From contig JALGTT010000021.1 of NCBI GenBank assembly GCA_029821235.1, positions 1 through 11,692 on the forward strand: DNA of 11,692 bases. The letters are read 5' to 3'. A program made the translations under genes and the position numbers. This document shows positions 6,900 to 11,692 of this stretch, one piece after another (within the stretch, counting starts at the first letter, position 1; the number at the start of each line of letters is the position of its first letter). This DNA is from Candidatus Hebobacteria bacterium. GTDB lineage: Bacteria; Armatimonadota; Hebobacteria; Hebobacterales; Hebobacteraceae. Below the pieces are notes generated by a model that searched no databases, had not been told where the DNA came from, and saw only the letters and a program-made list of their open reading frames with translations.

Positions 6900-8185
6900 G
6901 GCTGCCCACCTCCCGTCTCACTCTCGACGGCATCCTCCCCCGCGTTCGGCGCCGGGATAATCCTCACCCGCGTAATGCGGTGTCCCACCACCTCATCCAC
7001 CACCAATTTCGCCCCCTCCACCTCCACGCTTTGCCCGGTCTTGGGGACCACGCCCAGCCGGCTGTACAGCAGACCGGCCAGGGAATCGTACTCCCCCTCC
7101 GGCAATTCCATGCCGATCGCCTCCGAGGCCTCGCCGATGCCCATGCGGGCGTCCAATCGCAGCGAGCCGTCGGGCAGCCGTTCCACCGACGGATGAACCA
7201 CATCGTACTCGTCGTAGATGTCGCCCACCACCTCCTCCAGCAGGTCCTCCATGGTCACCAGGCCGGCCGTGCCCCCGTATTCGTCGACCACCATGGCGAT
7301 GGTGCGGCGCTGGCGGCGGAAATCGGTCATCAGACCGCTCAGGGTCTTGGTCTCCGGCACCCTCAGCACCGGTCTCATCACCGCCGTCGCCGGGGTGTCC
7401 CCGCGCGCGTCCGCCAGCAGAGGAAGAATGTCCTTCACATAGAGCATGCCGACCACCCGGTCCAGGTTTTCCCGATACACGGGAAGCCGCGAGATGTGGT
7501 GGATGGTGGCGACGCGCGCCGCCTCCTCCGCGGTGGCGTTCGCCGGCACCGCCACCACGTCCGGCCGCGGCACCATCACCTCTCGCACCACCTTGTCGCC
7601 GAAGGCGAAGATGTGGTGGATCATCACCTTCTCTTCTTCCTCCAGGCGGCCCGCCTCGGCCTGCAGGTCGACGATCGCCTTGATCTCTCCCTCGGTCACC
7701 GACTCGCTGACGGCACGCCCCGGACTCACCAGATTCACCAGGCGCTCGGCCAGGAAGCCGATTGTCCGGGCGGGAATCAGCAGGACATAGGTGGCCAGCC
7801 ACAAGGGTACGACGGTGGCGCGCGCCACCCGCTCCGGGTTGGCCGCCGCGTAGCAGATGGGGACGGCCTCCGCGAACACCACCACCGCCGCCGCCATCCC
7901 CAGAATCGCCACCCACACCGGCAGCCCCAGGTCGGTCAGCACCCAGGTGGCGGCCAGCGCCTCCGCGGAGTAGTTGAGGGCGGTGATCCCCAACAGCAGC
8001 GCGCCCAGCGTGGTGGCCGGTCTGGCCAGGAGTTTCTCCATCATCGCGCCGAGGCGGCCCTCGGAGATTCGCTTGGCGCGAACTCGGCTCATCGCCAGGA
8101 AACTGGTCTCGGCCGCCGCGAACATGCCCGCGACCACCAGGATCACCACGATGGTGAGCAGTACCAGCGCGTCGTCGGCGCCCAC
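6896..8185 (-). CDS. CNNM/CorC-type membrane protein with CBS pair, paralogue 2
   Basis: A 429-residue paralogue of the protein encoded immediately downstream, with the same architecture. It has a CNNM domain with hydrophobic segments near residues 5-25, 57-82, 88-108 and 122-145, the ETSFLAMSRVRAKR signature at 26-39, a CBS pair (about 201-322, with EVMVPRPDVV at 202-211 and DEYGGTAGLVTMEDLLEE at 301-318) and a CorC_HlyC domain (about 335-411, ELPEGEYDSLAGLL). Where the partner has Pro-Lys in its conserved EVAPK segment, this copy reads EAVPIC (106-111), so the Lys is lost. The start is taken as the GTG at 8185-8183, two bases after the dgkA-PAP2 stop, with a GAGGGGG ribosome site about 9 bases upstream. 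The frame stays open far upstream but that part is a shadow of the dgkA and ybeY genes. The adjacent pair may form a heteromeric complex, which is inference. Confidence 0.9.
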   Translation of the reverse strand: MGADDALVLLTIVVILVVAGMFAAAETSFLAMSRVRAKRISEGRLGAMMEKLLARPATTLGALLLGITALNYSAEALAATWVLTDLGLPVWVAILGMAAAVVVFAEAVPICYAAANPERVARATVVPLWLATYVLLIPARTIGFLAERLVNLVSPGRAVSESVTEGEIKAIVDLQAEAGRLEEEEKVMIHHIFAFGDKVVREVMVPRPDVVAVPANATAEEAARVATIHHISRLPVYRENLDRVVGMLYVKDILPLLADARGDTPATAVMRPVLRVPETKTLSGLMTDFRRQRRTIAMVVDEYGGTAGLVTMEDLLEEVVGDIYDEYDVVHPSVERLPDGSLRLDARMGIGEASEAIGMELPEGEYDSLAGLLYSRLGVVPKTGQSVEVEGAKLVVDEVVGHRITRVRIIPAPNAGEDAVESETGGGQP

Positions 8186-8187
8186 TC

Positions 8188-8904
8188 TCAGCCACCCCCT
8201 CGCATGGGCAGCACACCATACAGGAGCCCACCGGCGGCCAGCGCCACCGCTGCCCCGATCAATACCTCTCGCACGCTGTGGATTCCGGCCTCCACGCGCG
8301 CCTGAGCCACCAACAGCGCCGGAACGAGGGCCAGCCCCCACACCAACACATCCTCCGTGAGGAAACACACGCTGATGAAGCAGAAGAAGGCGAGGGCGGA
8401 GTGGGCGCTGATCATCCCGCCCCTGGCCAGGTTCCAGTGGCCCTGCCAGAGTTTGGCGAGGAGCACCGCCACCACTACAGTGATAATGCCGACCACCGCC
8501 ACCTGGAGGAAATGCGGCCCCGGCCGGTCGCTCACGCCCCGCAGGGCGTCGAGCGTCTCCGCCCGCACGAACACCCCGGCCACCACCAGCAGCCCGCACA
8601 CCACCGCCATCAGCACCCCGGCCGCCGCCACGTCCTTCGCCACCTTGGCGCTCGCGTGGTACTCCGGGCTCAGCAGGTCCACCACCGCCTCCATCGCCCG
8701 GTTGAACAATTCGGCCATGATCACCAGCGTGGTCGCCAGAGCGAGGAGCAGCATCTCCACCCGGGTGCAACTGGCGAACACGCTGACCATCAGCACCACC
8801 GCACCGGCCAGAGCGATGTAGCGGAGGTGCCAATCCACGTGCAGCGTGTGGACGATGCCCTCGACCGCGTAGTGCAGGCTGTCCAGAAGGTGCCGGGATC
8901 TCAT
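8188..8904 (-). CDS. DgkA-type lipid kinase fused to a PAP2-like phosphatase domain
   Basis: A 238-residue integral membrane fusion. Residues about 4-118 are a diacylglycerol/undecaprenol kinase of the DgkA fold. Aligned by eye to E. coli DgkA, E65 and E72 in AELFNRAMEAVVD and K90-D91 in SAKVAKD match the catalytic and metal-binding positions. Residues about 130-232 form a membrane PAP2-like domain: GGMISAHSALAF at 162-173 stands for the PSGH motif and QARVEAGIHSVREVLIG at 201-217 for the SR-xxxxx-H motif, keeping H168, R203 and H209. The kinase half in Firmicutes-type bacteria acts on undecaprenol, and PAP2 enzymes dephosphorylate lipid (pyro)phosphates, so a role in the C55 carrier-lipid cycle is likely. 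The ATG at 8904 overlaps the ybeY stop (ATGA). The gene is between ybeY and the CNNM pair in the same operon. Confidence 0.9.
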   Translation of the reverse strand: MRSRHLLDSLHYAVEGIVHTLHVDWHLRYIALAGAVVLMVSVFASCTRVEMLLLALATTLVIMAELFNRAMEAVVDLLSPEYHASAKVAKDVAAAGVLMAVVCGLLVVAGVFVRAETLDALRGVSDRPGPHFLQVAVVGIITVVVAVLLAKLWQGHWNLARGGMISAHSALAFFCFISVCFLTEDVLVWGLALVPALLVAQARVEAGIHSVREVLIGAAVALAAGGLLYGVLPMRGGG

Positions 8905-9407
8905 TTCCTCGCCGCGGCCGCCAGCCGAAGCACCTCCTCCACCCGCTCCGCCATTCGCGCCCGCCGCCGCGGGGTGTCGTCCCGCCATCCCGTTAGGTGC
9001 AGGATCCCGTGGGCCACCAGCACCGACACTTCCCGCGCCAAGCTGTGGCCCAGCGCCCGCGCCTGGCGCTCCGCGGTCTCCGCCGAGATCGCCACATCCC
9101 CCAGGAGAAACCGTTTTCCCTCCCACACCTGCTGCGGGAAGGCCAGCACGTCCGTCGGCCTGTCTTTCCCCCGGTAAGTCTGATTCAGTCTGCGTATCCA
9201 TTTATCCGCGCCAATTACGATCGTTACTTCGGTGTCCGGCTTGCATCCCTCCGCGGCCATCGCCGCCCTGGCGATGCGCAGCAACTTCGCCCGAGGCAGA
9301 GGACGCCTCTGCCTGTCTATCAGGGTCACGTGGAAATTGCCTTGCCTCGCCGCGCGGGTTCGACATCCGCTACCGTCCGTCCGCCTGTTCGGCGTTGTGT
9401 TGCTCAT
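8901..9407 (-). CDS. ybeY: endoribonuclease / rRNA maturation factor YbeY
   Basis: YbeY family metalloprotein (UPF0054) acting in 16S rRNA 3'-end maturation and ribosome quality control. Conserved elements are LNQTYRGKDRPTDVLAFP (74-91), LGDVAIS (102-108) and the metal motif HGILHLTGWRDD (133-144). The classic motif is H-x3-H-x5-H; here H133 and H137 are present but the third ligand position is Asp143, a variant I recall from some Bacteroidetes YbeY proteins. Length is 168 residues from the ATG at 9407-9405, which overlaps phoH by 38 bases and has only a weak AGG nearby. Family homology begins around residue 24, so the GTG at 9329 (142 residues, AAGG 10 bases upstream) is a real alternative start; neither has a good ribosome site. 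The phoH-ybeY-dgkA order is a classic conserved cluster. Confidence 0.93.
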   Translation of the reverse strand: MSNTTPNRRTDGSGCRTRAARQGNFHVTLIDRQRRPLPRAKLLRIARAAMAAEGCKPDTEVTIVIGADKWIRRLNQTYRGKDRPTDVLAFPQQVWEGKRFLLGDVAISAETAERQARALGHSLAREVSVLVAHGILHLTGWRDDTPRRRARMAERVEEVLRLAAAARK

Positions 9408-10383
9408 AGGCCTGGATGATCCGTTGCACCAACTCGTGCCTCACCACGTCCTGGTCCGAGAAGTAGACGAAGGCCACCCCCGGGATCCCGGGGAGAAAGG
9501 CCCGCACATGGTCCAGCCCGGACATCTGCCCCCGCGGCAGGTCGGTCTGGGTGACGTCGCCCGTAACCACCGCCCTGGACCCGAACCCCAGCCGCGTGAG
9601 AAACATCTTCATCTGTTCCGGGGTGGTGTTCTGTCCCTCGTCGAGGATGATGAACGAGTCGTTCAGAGTCCGCCCCCGCATGAAGGCCAGGGGCGCCACC
9701 TCGATCACCCCCCGGCTGATGAACTCCTCGGCCTTCTCCAGATCCATCATGTCGTAGAGGGCATCGAAGAGAGGCCGCAGATAGGGGTCCACCTTCGCCT
9801 GGATATCGCCGGGGAGGAACCCCAGTCGTTCGCCGGCCTCCAGCGCGGGCCTGGTGAGGATGACGCGCGCCACTTGTCTCTCCCGCAGCGCCCGTACCGC
9901 CATCGCCATCGCCAGATAGGTCTTGCCGGTGCCTGCCGGGCCGATGGCGAAGGTGAGGTCCGCGTGCGCGATGGCCCGCAGGTACTCCCGCTGCATGGGG
10001 GTGTGGGGTTTCACCGGCTTGCCCCGGTCGGAGACCAGGACCACATCGGAGAAGACCACCTCGCCGGCTTCCGCCTTTCCCTTCCCCACCTGCCGGGCCG
10101 CATATCCGACCTCGGCCGGGGTAATGGGGTGGCCCATACGCGCCAGTTTGACCAACTCGCCCAGCAACTCGGTGGCCCGCGTCACTTCCTCGGGGCGGCC
10201 GCGGACGTGAATGGCGTTTCCACGCGCGCCGATGTGGGCCCCGATCTCGCGCTCGATCAAACGCAGGTTCTGGTCGCGGCTTCCGGCGATCGCGACGGCC
10301 TCCTCGCTGTCTGCGAGCACAACCCTGGTTTCTGAGATCTCCTCCACGCCCATTCCCGACCTATACGGTCCCGGCCGAGCCAT
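9370..10383 (-). CDS. phoH: PhoH-family ATPase
   Basis: A 337-residue cytoplasmic PhoH-like protein, a P-loop ATPase usually encoded beside ybeY and thought to act in RNA metabolism. The N-terminal part (about 18-85) contains a KH-like RNA-binding segment with ERGIG-type glycines (IGAHIGARGNAIHVRG at 47-62). The ATPase core has Walker A GPAGTGKT at 148-155, a conserved RPALEAGERLGFLPGD (178-193), Walker B FIILDEGQNTT at 244-254 and TGDVTQTDLP (274-283). All catalytic residues look intact. The ATG at 10383 has AGGAG about 8 bases upstream, so it is preferred over the internal Met11, which has no ribosome site. It follows rpsU after an 86-base gap holding a strong hairpin (10422-10450), which could tune its expression relative to the abundant ribosomal protein. 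Its 3' end overlaps the likely ybeY start. Confidence 0.95.
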   Translation of the reverse strand: MARPGPYRSGMGVEEISETRVVLADSEEAVAIAGSRDQNLRLIEREIGAHIGARGNAIHVRGRPEEVTRATELLGELVKLARMGHPITPAEVGYAARQVGKGKAEAGEVVFSDVVLVSDRGKPVKPHTPMQREYLRAIAHADLTFAIGPAGTGKTYLAMAMAVRALRERQVARVILTRPALEAGERLGFLPGDIQAKVDPYLRPLFDALYDMMDLEKAEEFISRGVIEVAPLAFMRGRTLNDSFIILDEGQNTTPEQMKMFLTRLGFGSRAVVTGDVTQTDLPRGQMSGLDHVRAFLPGIPGVAFVYFSDQDVVRHELVQRIIQAYEQHNAEQADGR

Positions 10384-10421
10384 TCAACAATCTCCTGGGA
10401 GAAGGCCCCCTGGTAACGCGC

Positions 10422-10450
10422 GCAGAAGTCCGCCCAAGGCGGACCTCTGC
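10422..10450 (-). promoter_or_regulatory. strong intercistronic hairpin between rpsU and phoH (attenuator, partial terminator or processing site)
   Basis: Arms of 13 bases, 10422-10434 and 10438-10450, flank a three-base loop. On the minus-strand RNA the arms GCAGAGGUCCGCC and GGCGGACUUCUGC pair at all 13 positions with one G-U wobble and loop UUG. On the plus strand the same position would be an A-C mismatch, so the structure favours the minus transcript. No U-tract follows (GCGCGUUACC), so it is not a textbook intrinsic terminator. Confidence 0.75.
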
Positions 10451-10469
10451 TGCTCCCGAAGTCGGTTCC

Positions 10470-10664
10470 TCACTCACCTCGTCGCCGGGCGGCGCGCCGG
10501 CTCCGGCGAATCGCGGCCGCCAGGAGCCGTCGTCGCTTGTCGCTAGGTTTCTCATAGCGCTCGTGCCGCTTCAACGCCTCCAGCACCCCGTGCTCGTGCA
10601 GTTCTCGCTTGAAGCGCTTCAGCGCGTTGTCCAATGACTCGTTGTCACGTACTTCAATCGCCAA
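10470..10664 (-). CDS. rpsU: 30S ribosomal protein S21
   Basis: A 64-residue S21 protein of the small ribosomal subunit, which sits near the 3' end of 16S rRNA and helps initiation. The family signature NESLDNALKRFKREL (8-22) and the later HERYEKPSDKRRR (34-46) with the very basic C-terminus (RRSRRAARRR) are clear. The start is a TTG (10664-10662), supported by GGGGGAGAG just upstream and by the expected family N-terminus MAIEVRDNESLD; no better in-frame ATG or GTG exists. It is the first gene of the rpsU-phoH-ybeY-dgkA-CNNM-CNNM-cdd operon, with its own consensus promoter at 10828-10857 and a structured leader. A TTG start for an abundant ribosomal protein suggests deliberate translational limitation (inference). 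Confidence 0.95.
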   Translation of the reverse strand: MAIEVRDNESLDNALKRFKRELHEHGVLEALKRHERYEKPSDKRRRLLAAAIRRSRRAARRRGE

Positions 10665-10672
10665 GTGATCTC

Positions 10673-10811
10673 TCCCCCTTTATCCGCCACCAAACGGCCT
10701 GCCCTGAGGGAAACTCAGACTGCTGCTGTTCGGGCGTCTGGGTGGGTACGGGTTTTCTAGTCATCGCTGGCGCGACGCGCGCCGAACCGCGGCCGGGGTC
10801 GCCCCCGACCG
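10673..10811 (-). promoter_or_regulatory. rpsU: structured rpsU leader with candidate autoregulatory hairpins
   Basis: Three hairpins can be drawn in the roughly 157-nt leader, in transcript order. First, 10811-10790 has 9-bp arms (CGGUCGGGG / CCCCGGCCG, one G-U) closed by a GNRA-type loop, GCGA. Second, 10783-10769 has GGCGCG / CGCGCC around CGU. Third, 10718-10704 has CUGAG / CUCAG around UUUCC. The segment UUUCCCU in the third hairpin can instead pair with AGGGGGA of the ribosome site (10679-10673, two G-U), giving mutually exclusive structures. I do not recognise a catalogued leader family. Confidence 0.45.
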
Positions 10812-10827
10812 GGCCTATCCACGGCAA

Positions 10828-10857
10828 ATTATACCAATCCCGCCCCCGGCCTGTCAA
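10828..10857 (-). promoter_or_regulatory. rpsU: consensus sigma-70 promoter of the rpsU operon
   Basis: On the minus strand, TTGACA (10857-10852) and TATAAT (10833-10828) are both exact consensus hexamers with an 18-base spacer, and TGG immediately before TATAAT gives an extended -10. The predicted transcription start is near 10821. The -35 begins 5 bases after the HIT stop codon, so no terminator fits between the two genes. Confidence 0.9.
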
Positions 10858-10861
10858 ATCC

Positions 10862-11206
10862 CTATCCAGGCGGCCATCCGAGCGCGCGCCCGCCCAGTAG
10901 ATGGAAATGGACATGATCCACGCTCTGTCCGGCCTCCGGACCGCAGTTTGCCACCACTCTGAACCCGCGTTCGTTCAGCCCCTCCGATTCTGCCACCTTC
11001 ACCGCGGTTTGTATAATATGCCCGACAAGCCTGCGCTCATCATCGCCCAGCGCGGTCAGAGCGGGAATGTGCTTGTTGGGCACTACCAACACGTGGGTCG
11101 GCGCTTGTGGATTTACGTCGCGAAATGCGGTAACCAGGTCGTCCTTGTGTACGATCTCAGCCGGCATCTCGCCGGACACTATGCGGCAGAAGATACAATC
11201 CGCCAT
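10862..11206 (-). CDS. HIT (histidine triad) family nucleotide-binding protein, HINT-like
   Basis: A 114-residue HINT-type protein, a small nucleotide hydrolase acting on phosphoramidates or AMP-lysine-type substrates in this family. The histidine triad is HVHFHLLGGR at 98-107 (H98, H100, H102, with H100 the expected nucleophile). The N-terminus CIFCRIVSGEMPAEIVHKDD (4-23) carries the CxxC often seen in zinc-binding HINT members, and PTHVLVVPNKHI (36-47) is the usual nucleotide-contact strand. Length matches the family. The ATG at 11206 has AAGGAGG 7 bases upstream, and the tatD stop lies 3 bases before it, so the two genes are coupled. The stop is followed almost immediately by the rpsU promoter. 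Confidence 0.93.
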   Translation of the reverse strand: MADCIFCRIVSGEMPAEIVHKDDLVTAFRDVNPQAPTHVLVVPNKHIPALTALGDDERRLVGHIIQTAVKVAESEGLNERGFRVVANCGPEAGQSVDHVHFHLLGGRALGWPPG

Positions 11207-11209
11207 TTC

Positions 11210-11692
11210 TCAGCCTCCTTCCGCGTTCTCACGGCCGGTCAGATTCTGCCCGAACGCCCGCCCTGCATTGAGGGCGGTCCTCTGTATCAATTCCTCCCTG
11301 GTGACGCCTCGCAGCCGCGCCAGCGCTTCGGCCACCACAATCACGTTCGCCGGCTCGTTGTCACCCTTGCGGCGCGGCTCGGGGGAAAGATACGGACAGT
11401 CTGTCTCCATCAGCAGCCGGTCCTCCGGCACCCAGGCGGCCGCCTCTCGTATCTCACCTGCGTTGGCGTAGGTGATATTGCCGGTGAATCCTATCCACAT
11501 GCCCATATCCACCGCCCGCCGCGCGTGTTCCGCGGTGGCGCTGAAGCAGTGCCAGATCCACCCTTCCGCCCCCTCCTCCTCGGCCACACCCAGCACCTCC
11601 TCCTCGGCCTGGCGGCAGTGTACGATCACCGGAAGAGAGAGTTTCCGCGCTAGTTTGATGTGTGCCGCAAAGGCCTCCCGCTGCCGGTCGGG
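11210..11692 (-). CDS. TatD-family metal-dependent hydrolase, 5' end truncated by the window edge
   Basis: The C-terminal 160 residues of a TatD-type TIM-barrel metallohydrolase. Members act as DNases (3'-5' exonuclease) or D-aminoacyl-tRNA deacylases. The visible part begins PDRQREAFAAHIKLA, matching the family QR-xxF segment, and contains metal-site His in PVIVHCR (21-27), HCFS (48-51), the GFTGNITY strand (67-74), METDCPYL (94-101, Asp metal ligand) and the NEPANV helix start. The N-terminal HxH metal motif lies outside the window, so completeness cannot be judged. The terminal GRENAEGG tail is followed by a TGA 3 bases before the HIT gene. A TatD-HIT pairing is consistent with nucleic-acid or nucleotide clean-up, but the link is inference. 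Confidence 0.93.
   Translation of the reverse strand, partial: PDRQREAFAAHIKLARKLSLPVIVHCRQAEEEVLGVAEEEGAEGWIWHCFSATAEHARRAVDMGMWIGFTGNITYANAGEIREAAAWVPEDRLLMETDCPYLSPEPRRKGDNEPANVIVVAEALARLRGVTREELIQRTALNAGRAFGQNLTGRENAEGG

Noticed and set aside
5547..7196. Long plus-strand open frames opposite the CNNM and dgkA genes (up to about 550 codons)
   Set aside because: They are His/Gln/Arg-rich antisense frames typical of GC-rich coding DNA, without motifs or ribosome sites, and overlap confidently identified genes.
6896..8833. CNNM paralogue 2 frame open to 8833
   Set aside because: The extension is antisense-free shadow of dgkA-PAP2 in another frame. The family N-terminus and a ribosome site fit the GTG at 8185.
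10654..10914. 86-codon minus-strand ORF spanning the HIT end, promoter and rpsU leader
   Set aside because: Its first half overlaps the HIT gene and the promoter, and the translation shows no family features. Only the part after the transcription start is kept as a weak uORF idea.
1..11692. Search for CRISPR arrays, insertion sequences, tRNA or rRNA, attachment sites and phage genes
   Set aside because: No spaced direct repeats, transposase motifs, tRNA cloverleaf sequence or integrase-like ORFs seen. The window reads as core chromosome.

Overview
The window is a GC-rich, densely packed bacterial chromosome segment with housekeeping content and no mobile element, CRISPR array, tRNA or rRNA that I can see. 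Fourteen protein genes are supported, twelve of them on the minus strand. Many junctions are 4-base ATGA/GTGA overlaps. Three features point to a deep-branching Terrabacteria-type lineage, such as Armatimonadota or a high-GC Clostridia-like group, rather than Actinobacteria: a ribosomal protein S21 gene, a phoH-ybeY-dgkA-CNNM-cdd cluster of the kind seen in Firmicutes-like genomes, and a DgkA-PAP2 fusion. This placement is inference and weak.

Layout from left to right. (1) 1-456, minus: the N-terminal part of an FHA-domain protein that runs off the left edge. (2) 457-751: a 295-base divergent intergenic region with a small AT-rich island, then a small membrane-anchored multi-cysteine zinc-ribbon protein on plus (to 1111). 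(3) 1108-3949, minus: accD, accA and a double-GNAT acetyltransferase, joined by 4-base stop/start overlaps. AccD and AccA form the carboxyltransferase half of acetyl-CoA carboxylase. (4) 4033-5094, plus: a three-domain PheA (chorismate mutase, prephenate dehydratase, ACT), divergent from accD. (5) 5129-10664, minus: a long operon read from the right as rpsU, phoH, ybeY, dgkA-PAP2, two tandem CNNM/CorC-type membrane proteins and cdd. It starts at a near-perfect sigma-70 promoter (10828-10857), has a structured leader of about 157 nt, and carries a strong hairpin between rpsU and phoH. (6) 10862-11692, minus: a HIT-family protein preceded by a TatD-family metallohydrolase that runs off the right edge.

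The large minus-strand operon links ribosome/RNA quality functions (S21, PhoH, YbeY) to envelope lipid carrier metabolism (DgkA-PAP2), divalent metal homeostasis (CNNM pair) and pyrimidine salvage (Cdd). The acc operon feeds fatty acid synthesis, and pheA makes phenylpyruvate.

I found no clearly undescribed system. The points most worth checking are the DgkA-PAP2 fusion with an altered phosphatase motif, a carboxyltransferase with changed glycine-rich loops in both subunits, the rpsU leader, the membrane zinc-ribbon protein, and a pair of CNNM paralogues one of which lacks the usual Pro-Lys motif. All sequence-family statements come from recognition of motifs, not from database searches.
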